Of a stretch of DNA of 64,000 nt, positions 12,130-22,395 are shown one piece after another (the stretch's first letter is position 1; every line of letters begins with the position of its first letter). Origin of the DNA: Clarkia xantiana subsp. parviflora (Eukaryota > Streptophyta > Magnoliopsida > Myrtales > Onagraceae); contig JAPTYO010000007.1 in the NCBI GenBank assembly GCA_036873135.1, forward strand, positions 22,054,763-22,118,762. Reading direction: 5' to 3'. The position numbers and the translations under genes were made by a program. The notes beneath the pieces were generated by a model. It saw only the letters and a program-made list of their open reading frames with translations. It was not told the origin of the DNA and ran no database searches.

Positions 12130-12363
12130 TCACCCACCGCCACAGCAGCTGACGACATTGACAGCTGTATCTACTAGTGAAGCACCTGAATCCACCACAG
12201 TCTGCATTTTCCCTAGTACTTTGGTGCCGTTTTGATCATTTCTCTGGGGACTATTAGCTGTGGCTTGTTCTTCCTGTTGGGATTTAGAACCTACCCATTT
12301 TGCAAAACCCAGCACTGCGGATATAAAAGCAAAAGCTATGCCCAAGACAGCACCTACCTCCAT
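12130..12363 (-). CDS. Small membrane-anchored Cys/Gly-tail protein (family member 2)
   Basis: A 77-residue protein of unknown function starting MEVGAVLGIAFAF. One hydrophobic helix (about 3-22), then a polar linker rich in Gln, Glu and Asn (QQEEQATANSPQRND), a small amphipathic stretch, and the end VVSCCGGG before TGA (12130-12132). The same frame continues after the TGA for 23 codons to TAA at 12058-12060 and still reads as Gly/Cys tail (CGFGGGGDGGGCC). This TGA is therefore probably a recent nonsense change that shortens the tail, or a sequence error. An ATG at 12417 would add 18 residues; the inner one is preferred because other members place the helix directly after the start (MEVWEV, MEMWKV). 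Confidence 0.55.
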   Translation of the reverse strand: MEVGAVLGIAFAFISAVLGFAKWVGSKSQQEEQATANSPQRNDQNGTKVLGKMQTVVDSGASLVDTAVNVVSCCGGG

Positions 12364-12417
12364 AGTAACAAACAAATCAGAATTATATATGACAACTGGT
12401 ACTGTGTGTCCGGCCAT

Positions 12418-13617
12418 ATGTATATATCATTTATTACTAACAGTGGAGAATATTCTCTCCATAATATGAGCATCGATCTCATCTATCTACGAAATTATCA
12501 TATAGTAACTCGGACTTCATTTTTGGCTTTTCATTTTAACGTCTATGATATTGATAACAAATATTTGTCCTATATGTATGTCTATATATCATTGGCTCTT
12601 CCTCTGATTGCCATAACATGAACGATAACGACATATAGATTGTTGAACGTATCGCGTAAATAATATAATGCAACCGGAAGTTTCCTTGAAATGTTTAAGT
12701 CTTGTACTTGCAAGAAATTTTATATTTAACCCTGCAGTGGAAAAGACCGGCCTGAGATGGAGAGGCGTGCATAGTATTATATATAGTAGGTAGTAGATTA
12801 AAAATCAAATTCAGGCTTAGTGTTTAGTGTCTCAAGTTTAAATTCCTAAGGTATAAATATGACCCCATGCATTGAGGAGGTGCGCCACTCACCACCTTTA
12901 GTTAGTCAGATTTAAATGTCCATACTAAAAAACATCCGCTTGAAGAAGTAGAAGTAGAGGTATAGAGAGCTCAATCTTGTCAATTACACATATTCATTAA
13001 TTCCATGCTTTTCTTCTTCCACCTTCACTAGCCTAATATAAACTATATTAACCTTAATAACTCTTTCACCCCTAACTATCGCATCATATTATTTTAATCC
13101 TTAAGACTATTCTTACTACTTAATAGACCTCTATATACCAATAATACAATAACAAACATTTTCCGCACCTTGAGAGGTATAATTAATTAAGCCATCAGCA
13201 CATGCCACTTAACGGCCAATTTGGACGGAAAGTTAACGGTGGTACCAAAATGATACAAAGTTGAAAACATTGGTACCAAAAGTATACAAAAAAATAGAAG
13301 CGGTACCAAAAGTGGATTCTGTGCAAAGAAGTGGTATAAAAAGGTACTTAATCCCTTGTCCTTATAGTTCTCCTCACATCACATACTAGTCCAATAACAT
13401 CCAAGGAGAAGGGAGCAATAATCAGGTAGCTAGGCTCTATATATATATGTGCTATTCAGAACATTTACTTATTAGATGGTTGAATATGCGCGTGTAATGC
13501 ATGTATGCATGCACTAATAATATAACTAGTAGTATAAATAAATATACAAAATATCTCGATCGGCCGCCGTAATTATTAAGGCGGCATGTTTCTGCAAAAG
13601 TGGCGATCATCAGCTAG
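12418..13617. other. Intergenic between small genes 2 and 3
   Basis: AT-rich. The 13195-13340 part contains a repeated GGTACCAAAA motif (three times), probably an old repeat. Holds the promoter of small gene 2. No gene seen. Confidence 0.5.
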
Positions 13618-13905
13618 TTAGCCACCGCAACCACCACAACCACCGCAACCACATCCCCCATCGCCGCCGCCACAACCACCGCAGCAGCATCCAACAGTGA
13701 CAGCGGCGGCATCATTTGCTGCAGCACCTGGATCCTCTACCACCACCACAACCTGCGTTTCTCCATCTCTGGTTGTCTTCTCATCATTCTGCTGTGGATT
13801 AGTGGCAGCTTCATCTTCCTCCTTAGCCTTAACCATGCAGTTTGCATAGACGATCACCACCATCAAAATAACGGAAACTATGCCGAATATAACTCCTCCG
13901 TTCAT
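13618..13905 (-). CDS. Small membrane-anchored Cys/Gly-tail protein (family member 3)
   Basis: A 95-residue intron-free frame, function unknown. Start MNGGVIFGIVSVILMVVIVYA forms a membrane helix (about 4-22). A charged Lys/Glu linker and NPQQNDEKTTRDGE follow, then a Val stretch (QVVVVVED), an Ala-rich part and a Cys-Gly tail opening with TVGCCCGGCGGGDGGCGCGG. The tail carries eight Cys spaced by Gly, which could bind metal, be S-acylated or form disulfides. The linker NPQQND and the CCCGG motif tie it to members 1 and 2 in this tandem cluster. A TATA box (TTATATAG on the minus strand) lies at about 13917-13924, close to the ATG, so the leader would be very short or transcription starts elsewhere. 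Confidence 0.62.
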   Translation of the reverse strand: MNGGVIFGIVSVILMVVIVYANCMVKAKEEDEAATNPQQNDEKTTRDGETQVVVVVEDPGAAANDAAAVTVGCCCGGCGGGDGGCGCGGCGGCGG

Positions 13906-14304
13906 CTTTTATTTCACTATATAAGCGGGTAATTTCACAGTTATTAATACTCATGTAAAGTGTTTATGAACAACATTGCATGCTTAGCTAATTTGCTGCT
14001 ATTAGTATGTGTTTCTGAAATTGTGTTTTCCTTATAAATTGCAATTTTCAACTGGTTCAATTATTCAGTTCTATCATGAGACCTTTCATATCGCCTATGT
14101 GTTTAACCTCGAGGCCTTTTACTGACTTGATATAAAAGGTAACTTGTTATTTGCATGCAACTGGTTGCTACTAGCTTGAATTAGTTGCTTCTATCTCCAT
14201 TTTTTCTGCTATAGAGTCAGGCTGGAGTAATAATAATGATCATAATTAGTTGAATCAGTTGTGTTTATTCCTTGTAATTCTAATTATTGTGATAATTTTT
14301 TTAG

Positions 14305-14630
14305 GATCAGTGGATCTGGTATGAACCTGAGGAGCAAAGCAAGGGTAAGTAATACGTATTTACATATCGTGACTTACTTAATCTTAAGCGATCCTTCATA
14401 GCTTCCTAAATGGAATTACGATGCTCTAGCACTAACCAAGCACCTGGAGAGGACGGTGAAGTGATTATATAGTAAGTCCTCATCCACTGATGGATCACTA
14501 GCTCTAGCACTAACCAAGCACCTAGAGAGGACAGTGACGATGATTGCCAGCTTGAAGTTGTAGACCTGGAGGGCAGGGAGACGATGAACGTCGTTATCAC
14601 TGATTCAAATTTCCAGTTTTGCTCCGTGGA
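14305..14630 (+). pseudogene. 3' fragment of an unidentified intron-containing gene
   Basis: Two exon-like pieces. The first, after TTTTTTAG, encodes DQWIWYEPEEQSKG and ends at a GTAAGT donor near 14345. The second, after CTTCATAG near 14403, encodes LPKWNYDALALTKHLERTVK and then stops. A second copy of about 45 bp (14502-14548) repeats ALALTKHLERTV and continues MIASLKL before TAG; a third frame resumes EVVDLEGRETMNVVITDS. This looks like the 3' end of a duplicated host gene with retained introns, damaged by an internal tandem duplication of about 80 bp. I do not recognise the parent family. Confidence 0.4.
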
Positions 14631-14950
14631 ATAAAACCTGCGGAAACTGCATGCCGAAACTGTGAAGTGATGAGAAATGTATATTCTTCTGCATAGCTTA
14701 AGAATTGAGAAAAGTAAAAATCTTGTTTGGTTTTTGATTTAACGGTGTAGGAGTCCATTGCAACATTTTTTGTTTATAAAATGGAACCGTAGCTCTCGGA
14801 GCACAAATCCTTTAATTGTTATATGTTTTTTATCGCAGGGTCGGGTCGAGACGAATGACCCCTCTTGGTGAGGGTGAGACAATAGTCATTGATGTGTATA
14901 GGTAGTTTATAATTGTGTATTATATATATGATGTATGATATTATTGTGTA

Positions 14951-15121
14951 GGGTTCGGCTAAAATAAACTCGAGTTTATTTAAACTTGATTTCTCAGCCA
15001 TCAGATTATGCATGTGTAAGAAACACTTTTTATCTCTTCTCAATTATGATTGATTCTCTATCATAATCTAACGGCTGAGAAATCAAGTTTAAATAAACTC
15101 GACTGCATTTTAACCAGCCCC
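14951..15121. mobile_element. Mutator-like MITE
   Basis: A 171-bp element with about 60-bp terminal inverted repeats; both arms contain TCGAGTTTATTTAAACTTGA and TTTCTCAGCC, in opposite orientation. It is flanked by near-identical 9-bp duplications, TATTGTGTA (14942-14950) and TATTGTGTG (15122-15130). Long inverted repeats with 9-bp duplications point to the Mutator superfamily. Confidence 0.75.
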
Positions 15122-15214
15122 TATTGTGTGTATTTGAATCATGGCCTGAGGGCGTTTGTTGGGATGACAAATTTATTACTATATAAATGAATTAATTTGA
15201 TTTTTTTTTTAAAT

Positions 15215-15556
15215 AATAATAATACTTGCGGCACTTAGAGTAGTGTCGTAGCCTCGCAGGTGTGTACTGATTGCGGTACTTTCTGAAGTGTCATTAAGTA
15301 TTGATTACGGCACTTCAGAAAGTGTCGCTAAGTACTACTGCGACACTTTTAAAAGTGTTGTTAAGTACTCTCTGCGACATTTATGAAAAGTGTCGCTAGG
15401 AGTGTGTGCGGCACTACCCAAAAGTGTCGCTATATCTTTGCGATACTGCATTCCTCGACACTTATAGAAAGTGTCGCTATCAACTTAGCGACACGAGAAA
15501 AGTATCGCTATATACCTTAAAAATTGCCGCTATTTAACACTTTTCCTGTAGTAGTG
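15215..15556. mobile_element. CACTA element end (subterminal repeats plus one TIR)
   Basis: Dense inverted repeats of GCGACACTTT-type motifs (for example AAAGTGTCGC) end with TTTTCCTGTAGTAGTG at 15541-15556. The reverse complement of that, CACTACTACAGGAAAA, is a CACTA terminal repeat. No matching opposite terminus was found nearby, so only one end seems to remain. Confidence 0.6.
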
Positions 15557-15559
15557 GTA

Positions 15560-16125
15560 CAAACATGAATTTTGTATTGAATGCCACGGAAAGTTTGTCA
15601 GAGAAAAGCATTAAGTAGGCATTCATTTACCTAACACTTCTCAAATTCAATTACCACGACCCAATTATTAAGCACATAATAAATAAATAAATTAGATAGT
15701 GTATGATACACGCTTTAAACTCCAATAATATTAAAACTACGAGAAATAACTATGCTAGCTAGCAGCTCCTTAAAACACAAAAAAAAAACAGTGATCAATT
15801 AAAATCAGCCACATCAGCATTTATTTTAAATTTTTATTAGGTGTACATTAAGTTTAGTCTATATTATTATTTTTATAGCTTTTACTTTTTTTTTTATTGT
15901 TTAAATTTCTATTATGATTAACTTTTTTTTATTCTCTTAATTAATTTAATAATTTGTCAAATATTTATATGAATAATTCTATAATTTTTCCAATATAATT
16001 TTTAAATAATAATCTCGTTGAATATATAATATTAGAATATTTTATCATTTAGGCTTTACCCGGCTAAACTGTTCACTTTATTAATAGATTTTTTTAAAAA
16101 AAATATCATAAAATTAAAAAAAAAA
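15560..16125. other. AT-rich intergenic
   Basis: Very AT-rich with homopolymer A and T runs; no gene or clear repeat seen. Confidence 0.5.
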
Positions 16126-16127
16126 AA

Positions 16128-16312
16128 AAAAACATTTACCCTCTAGAGTTCACCTGGACCAATAGGGTTTTAGAAAAATAAACCATAAAACTATTTAACA
16201 CATTTACCCTCTAGGGTTCATCCGACCCAATAGGGTTTAAAAAAAACATAAAATTATTTAAACAGTATTACCCTCTAAGGTTCACCTGACCCAATAGAGT
16301 TTTAGAAATATA
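16128..16312. repeat. Three-copy tandem repeat (about 65-70 bp)
   Basis: Three diverged copies, each with ACCCTCTAGGGTTCA, then ACCCAATAGGGTTTTAGAAA and an A-rich spacer. A related motif recurs near 38745-38880. Confidence 0.6.
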
Positions 16313-16873
16313 TGCTTTTTTTTAAGAATAAATATATATATATATCAACTTAATTAGGATAATAAAAAAAATTAGCGAAAAAAAATTATATATTTAAACA
16401 AGTATGAGAATCATGTGATGAACCCTATATAAACTTAAATTAGAAGAATTGATGATGTGTCACAATGAGACTGGTCTCTACTTTCTTGCATTTTAAGGGG
16501 CCTCGACACTCTCTAAAACTATTAATCTGAATTTTTACCTATTACTTTACTTTACGCATTAATCCGTTTTTTTAGGGTTTGTCTAAAATGTAGATGTTAA
16601 ATTTATGAGAGAATGAATCAGATTTCAGATGAGAATAAAGTTTATCAAATATCCATCGTTACACAGATTTCAACTTGTCTAAAATAAAATTTGTAAAATA
16701 GATTGTATATGCAGTCCATGCAATTTAACAAGAAAATTTAAATTTATTCAATTTTTTTTTGGGACAAGAAAATGAATGAACTAGTATTGGCGACCTTAGG
16801 TACATCTCGCTATGTAATGTTCGGGCTCTCCTGTTCACGGTTTTCTGATCAAACGTAGTGAACAAACAGAGCA

Positions 16874-17166
16874 CAGTACAAGAAATCTAGTTGTTTGTGA
16901 CAGATTTATTTGTGACGGACATATAACCTTATTTTGTAAAAGAATTGAGAAAATCACTTACAAATATAACATTCAAAAAATTTCTAAGGGAATGACTCCT
17001 AACAAAAAGCTTGGTTATAACTTTCGTGGAAAATCTATTACAAAATTTTAAGTATTGTAAGAAATTTCTCTCAAAACATAATAAATCCCTTGAAAATTAT
17101 CATAATTTGTGAGACATTGCTTCCCTTTAAAAAAATTAGTTACAAATTACCGGTTTTCTTATAGTG
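16874..17166. mobile_element. CACTA-type MITE
   Basis: A 293-bp element with ends CAGTACAAGAAA and TTTCTTATAGTG (inverted), flanked on both sides by GCA (16871-16873 and 17167-17169), the 3-bp duplication typical of CACTA transposition. No coding capacity. Confidence 0.65.
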
Positions 17167-17284
17167 GCATGCACTGACACCGTCAATGTAGCCCCACCAG
17201 AAACCTAGTATAGTAAGAGTGCGCTTAGTTAAATCAGTTCTACTTGCCTCATCATATGCCAGAGGCAGTATATGAGTCAAGTGG

Positions 17285-19657
17285 CACTACAAGAAAACAG
17301 GTCTACAGTGACAGACCATTTTTTTCTGCCACTAACTTTTGACACTATATACAGCTTTTAGCAGCGGTAGAAGAGTTAACACTATATGGAGTCTTTTGAT
17401 ACAAAAAGTACACCGCCGCTGAAGAGACGTTTTAGTGGCGGCAAACTTCCGAGATAAAATGCATATGAATTTGTGACAATGAAAGGCCGCCACAAAATAA
17501 ATATTTTAGCTTCAAATAGTAAGGCCGCCGCAATATATAAAATTTTCCATCGAAAAAAAAGTCGCTGCAAAAGACAAATTTCAGCGGCGGAAAAAACAGC
17601 CACCAACATCCTTTTTCAGTGTCAGCCAAAAAGTCGCTGCAAAATTTAATATTTTCTTACGACTTATATTTCGATGCTAAAATCTATTTTTAGCAACGGT
17701 GTTTCTCGCCACTCAAGTCCGAATTTACTGACTATATAATTTTTTATGCTAAATAAATTTTTTACTTACGACTATTTTTCACTGCAAATAGTCCTTTATA
17801 GTAGCGACATTTCTTCGCCACTGAAAGTCATGCCGCCACTAATTTTAATACTTAAAATACGTTTTACAGAGACGAACCTGCAATATTTCTTTTCTGTTCA
17901 ACCTTCCGAAAACCTAATTTTCGACTCAACTATTTGGTCTGTGATTTCCATAGCTTGGATTCGATTTTCCTCTCGGCGATTTGACTAATTATTCTGCTCC
18001 TTGGGCATCCTTCTTTATTCTTCACAAGTAAGTAATAACTTTAGTCTTGTCCATTGTTCAATTGAATGTGGTGATCTGTGAATTTGTTTTAGCAAATATG
18101 TTCTGTAGTTGATTTGTCAATTTTTGTGCATCAAGACTTGTCTAAAATTATCTGATGATGATTATGGTGATATATATGGTCTATTTAGATCTAATCTAAT
18201 TCTTATTTATGTTGACAGGATTATTGAATGGATAAGACATGGATGAACAAACCGCGACAGAGCTTGGAGTATAAAGAAGGTGTAAATCAATTTCTTCACT
18301 TTGCATTTACACATTCATCTTGGGAAGGGAGAATTTATTGCCCTTGCATAAATTGTAACGGGTGTCGGTTAATGAATAGAATAGAAGTCAAGTTGCACCT
18401 AGAGCGAGATGGAATAATCCCTAGTTATACTAGATGGGTTGATCATGGTGAGGAATACGAACACGTGACGTCTTCTAAAGAGACTATTACAAATGTTGAG
18501 GAGATGGAGAATATGGTAAATGATGGGTTTGGTGTTATGGGTTGGGATAATGATGAGGAACCAAATATTGATGCAAAAAAGTTTTATAGGATGTTAGAAG
18601 ATTGTGAACAAAGTTTATATCCTGGTTGTACGACTTATACGAAGTTGTCGTTTATTGTAGAATTGTTGCATCTAAAATGTCTTTATAAGGTGTCCAACAA
18701 GTTTGCTGACGAGTTGATTCAGATGATGCATAAAGTACTTCCTGCAGATAATACAGTTCCTACGTCGTACTATGAAGCGAAGAAATTCATTTCTGACTTG
18801 GGATTAGATTACCAGAAGATACATGCATGTAAAAATGATTGTGTTTTATTTAGGAAGGAGTATAGTACTGCTGATGTCAAAAAAAACTGTGTCACACAAA
18901 AAAAACTGTGTCACACAGAAGATACATGCATGTAAAAACTGTGTCACACAAAAAAAAAACTGTGTCACACAGAAGATACATGCACGTAAAACTGTGTCAC
19001 ACAAAAAAAATCCGTCGGAACAAAGGCCCTTTTGTGGCGACCTAGTCGACACTAATTTGAGCATATAGTGGCGATAATTTGTCACACATCAAGTGCTACT
19101 GTGACAACAAAGTCGTTACATATTGTAATAAATAGCAGCGAAATTATTTGTCGTATAATCAATCTTTTAGTAACAAAATTTTTGCCATAACAATGCATAT
19201 TTTGTGTCAAATATGGTTATCACTAAACATACTTTATAGTGGCGCAGGAATTCGACACATAATTATATATTTTGTGGCGACCTCACTCGTCACTAATTAC
19301 ATTTATTAGTGGTGACCTTGTTCGAAGGAATTCGCCACAATAGAATATATTTTGTGGCGAACATTGTAGTCACTAATTACTTTTATTAGTGGCGACGGTT
19401 TTCGACACAATATATTATATATTATGTCGAAAAGTGTCCGCTGCTAAATATCTATATACAGTGGCGACTTATATGGCTACTAAAGAGGTGCATTTAGTGG
19501 CGGCAGGCCTTTAGTGGCGGCATCTAGTCCGCCACTAAAGGCTTTAGCAACGGGGTTTTATCTGACAAAAATTCTGCCGCCACTACTTATTAGTGGCGGC
19601 AAAAGGGCCTTTAGTGGCGACTTTGAACCGCCACTAAAACCCGGAATCCTTGTAGTG
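17285..19657 (+). mobile_element. CACTA (En/Spm) deletion derivative
   Basis: A 2373-bp element with termini CACTACAAGAAAAC and, inverted at the right end, CACTACAAGGATTC. It is flanked by the 3-bp duplication TGG (17282-17284, 19658-19660). Subterminal regions (about 17300-17850 and 19020-19650) are packed with inverted AGTGGCGGCA/CCGCCACT motifs, the usual transposase-binding arrays. Inside is only the N-terminal part of the TNP2-type transposase, so the element cannot move without help. Confidence 0.85.
18228..18935 (+). pseudogene. CACTA transposase, N-terminal part only
   Basis: A 235-codon frame starting MDKTWMNKPRQSLEY, the transposase-associated domain of plant En/Spm transposases, with FLHFAFTHSS and the cluster CPCINCNGC (Cys at about 39, 41, 44). 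An acidic linker and the start of the catalytic region (YEAKKFISDLGLDYQKI) follow. It breaks after LFRKEYSTADVKK, before any part of the DDE core. From 18886 the sequence is filler made of repeated TGTGTCACAC units. Copies of CAGAAGATACATGCA (original at about 18813) recur at about 18918 and 18970, the pattern left by slipped gap repair. A preceding 5' UTR intron (GTAAGTAA near 18027 to TTGACAG near 18218) is typical of these genes. Confidence 0.8.
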
Positions 19658-19660
19658 TGG

Positions 19661-20591
19661 GACCTGATTCTTTAATCAGGTCACTGCGAAGTGACGCCAT
19701 AAATTGTTACGAACTTTAGGACTTTAAAGTCAAACCATACAGGAGTAATCACTTTTTAATAACTATGCCAGATCAGGTTATAAATCTATTCAATTCAATA
19801 ATGTAATTACTTTTTTTGGGGCCAAAATAAGGTATGAACTGAGTTTGAGCCAATTCATATGAGATTCGGATTATCCGTCTCACTTTTTTTTTTATCTCAG
19901 ATCGTGTATCGCCGTTGTAATTTTGATACGTGCACTTGATATAATTAATTATTTTCTAAAATAATATTAGGATTGGTGAAACTTTAAAAGGAAAATATTA
20001 AATTAAAAGATAAGTGTCAAGATTTTAACAGAGGCACGATCTAAATAAAAAGATTGAGGCGGCTAATTATCTGAATTCATCAATATGGCTCCGAATTATG
20101 TCTGCGTGAGATACGGTATTATCATTGACAAAGAGATATATGGACAATCAGGTTAAAAAAATTGCCACAACAATCAGGCAATGAAATGGAAGTTCTTAGG
20201 TTATATCGATTAAGTCTATGCCGTATCATTTACGGTATAAAGATAATAATACATGATTCTTTGCTAGCTTTAAGGTTGCTGGTTAGCTAAGGTTTAATAG
20301 TATTATAACCTAAGGTTGCCGGTATACATGATTCTTTGCTAGCTTTAAGGTTGCAATGCTGGTTAGCTAGCGTGATTAGGTATCATTTTATTTTACTGTA
20401 GTATTCAATTGGATATATATATATATATACCCAGTATACACCAAAACATACATTTATACAAGAATCATACGAATTTGAAACTACTGGCGGTCAATCATCA
20501 TCAATACCTAGCGCAGCTATATATATATATTATAACAATTAATATAAAGAACCCCCAACATATATATAATCACGCAAGCATGATGAAAACC
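19661..20591. other. Intergenic; start of duplicated segment A
   Basis: From about 20090 the sequence is homologous to 23430-23880 (shared CAATCAGG, GCCGTATC and TTCTTTGCTAGCT tracts). A local tandem duplication repeats ATGATTCTTTGCTAGCTTTA at about 20253 and 20326. It is the 3' flank of the minus-strand His/Gly gene. No other gene seen. Confidence 0.6.
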
Positions 20592-21026
20592 CTAAAACCC
20601 ACTGCCACCGCCGCCACCACCACCTCCTCCACCGCCACAACCGCCGCCACCACCACCAAATGTTGCATGGCCACCGCCATCATGGTGAGCAAACCCTCCG
20701 CCATGGTGAGCAAACCCTCCGTCATGGTGGTGGTGATGATGATGATCGCCATGGTGGTGATGATGATGATCAAACCCTCCGCCTCCGTGTCCGCCTCCGA
20801 CTCCGTGCCCGCCTTCGCCTCCGTGTCCACCTCCGTTTTCACCGCCGCCTCCATTTCCGCCTTCTTCTACGTCTCCGTCTTCACCTCCGTATTCACCACC
20901 ACCTCCATCTTCGCCTCCGTCTCCACCTCCTTCTGCTGGGGAACAGCCTCTAGAGAGAAGACTGAGAGAAACTGATACGACGAAGAAAACTACAAAAACT
21001 ATGGTCATCACCTTCCACATCTCCAT
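20592..21026 (-). CDS. Small membrane-anchored His/Gly-rich protein (paralog A)
   Basis: A 144-residue intron-free frame, function unknown. It starts MEMWKVMTIVFVVFFVVSVS, a strong membrane helix (about 5-24), then SLLSRGCSPAEGGG. The rest is Gly-rich: an acidic Gly/Glu/Asp part (about 35-70), Gly-His repeats, two His tracts (DHHHHHHGDHHHHHHHD at about 91-107), two FAHHGGG/FAHHDGGG units and a final poly-Gly tail with one Cys. The His runs could bind Zn, Ni or Cu; this is inferred from composition only. Close paralogs lie at 23910 and 42464 with the same start and conserved promoter blocks. The ATG at 21026 is chosen over an upstream TTG and because paralogs start MEVW/MEMW. Low-complexity GGN/CAY codons also open false frames on the other strand. 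Confidence 0.65.
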   Translation of the reverse strand: MEMWKVMTIVFVVFFVVSVSLSLLSRGCSPAEGGGDGGEDGGGGEYGGEDGDVEEGGNGGGGENGGGHGGEGGHGVGGGHGGGGFDHHHHHHGDHHHHHHHDGGFAHHGGGFAHHDGGGHATFGGGGGGCGGGGGGGGGGGSGF

Positions 21027-21171
21027 TTTAAACAACGGAATTTAATCAATTAACCCAAAGCATGCAACTAATTAATCGGATCGGTGAGCTAGCTATATGA
21101 TTATATCAAGCCGAGTTTGTTTGCTCACCTATGGATATATATATATAGCTAGCGCACACATATATCGACAG

Positions 21172-21215
21172 TTTTAACACGGAAACCGATCGATATTGTA
21201 AATGTCTTCCAGCAT
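21172..21215 (-). promoter_or_regulatory. Conserved promoter block 1, paralog A
   Basis: Contains ACGGAAACCGATCGATATTG followed by TAAATGTCTTCCA, about 145 bp before the ATG and just upstream of a TA-rich TATA region. Nearly identical at 24445-24490 and partly at 42835-42870, while surrounding sequence has diverged. Confidence 0.55.
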
Positions 21216-21358
21216 GTGTCGAATTAATTTTCCAATTTAATCCTTTTACGTAAACTAACCTGATTCACTTTAAGATGCATGTTACTGGTCAATGAGATGA
21301 ATTTAATTTAATATATATAATATAGTTCAAGAAAGGCGATTGACCTTGTATAGAAATA

Positions 21359-21400
21359 GATACGTGAGTTTCACCCTTTTGACTACGTCAGAATTAATTT
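21359..21400 (-). promoter_or_regulatory. Conserved promoter block 2 (W-box/TGACG), paralog A
   Basis: ATACGTGAGTTTCACCCTTT followed by TGACTACGTCAGAATTA. The overlapping TTGAC and CTACGTCA (TGACGTAG on the gene strand) are a WRKY core and a TGA/bZIP as-1-like core. It lies about 335 bp before the ATG and is repeated at paralogs B and C. Confidence 0.55.
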
Positions 21401-21647
21401 ATCATCGGCATCGTCGTATTATTGTATCCATTAATGGCATGACGGGTCAAAATGGTAGGGCTAAAATAGTATAGTATCACCGAATTTCGATAGATATTTA
21501 AGTTTTTTTTTTGTTCGATTATTAAGTTTGATATATCAAAATATTTGTGAGACATACTTAATTTCAGTTTTTTTGCCAATATTTTCATTTATTTAATTAA
21601 TCGCTTAAAAATCGATTAAAATCTTAGTCAGCGTTATTTTGCTATAA

Positions 21648-22395
21648 TCTATATACCAATATATAATTTGTGTTGGGTCCTCACCCCCAAAAGTCACCTA
21701 CCTTCTAAAAGGTTTCACACATATCTTCTAAAAGTCACCTATCTTCTAAAGTTTAAACCAGCCTATTTCGTCCGGTTTATATTAAAATTTGATTATCAAA
21801 CCGGTTTAGACCGAAATCTTACCGAACCGATACAGTCTATTAAAAAAATGGTCTTTAGATATAGAACCAAACTGAGAAAATTATAAACGCTGATAAGCCG
21901 AATAAATCCGTAAGCTCTAAACTATGATTTAATATATGATATGTGATGCATTAACGATTCAACATATTTAGGGTCGCAAGTTTTATTTTTATGTATGCGG
22001 TTCGGAATTTGAAAAACACACTCAGTGAAGCTGCCTGTTTGATTACATATGATAAATTTTTGAAGTGCGAATTTTTTAGTGAAAAATTCATAGGAAATTG
22101 TCAAGTAACACATGTCATGTAATGATTGTTCATATGGACATAGAAGTACTTTTTATGGATTTTTCACAGTTTTTTTCACGTGTTCTAGCATCACCCAAAT
22201 CCCAACTATAAGAGACAATTATGCAAAAACTTCGATTTTTTCCCCATAATAATGATCACTAAATTCTATACATGTTACTAAATAAAAATAGACTTATTAT
22301 TATATTAAATGTAATTATCATAATTATGCTTTAACAACTTATGTAATAACAATCTTAGAAATATGCATGTGCAAAGCACCTGCAGAAATAACTAG
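21648..22395 (+). mobile_element. Non-autonomous Helitron candidate
   Basis: A 748-bp segment beginning TCTATATACCAATATATAAT after an A. It ends with a hairpin (GTGC AAA GCAC, 22369-22379), then CTGCAGAAATAACTAG followed by T. 5' TC, 3' hairpin plus CTAG and insertion between A and T are the Helitron hallmarks. It interrupts duplicated segment A: homology to the 43-kb segment resumes just after it. No helicase coding. Confidence 0.6.

Noticed and set aside
20409..20975. Long plus-strand frames over the His/Gly gene (also 20660-20953 and 23897-24302)
   Set aside because: Shadows of GGN/CAY repeats on the minus strand; no hydrophobic start or conserved features, and the minus frames have matching paralogs and promoters.
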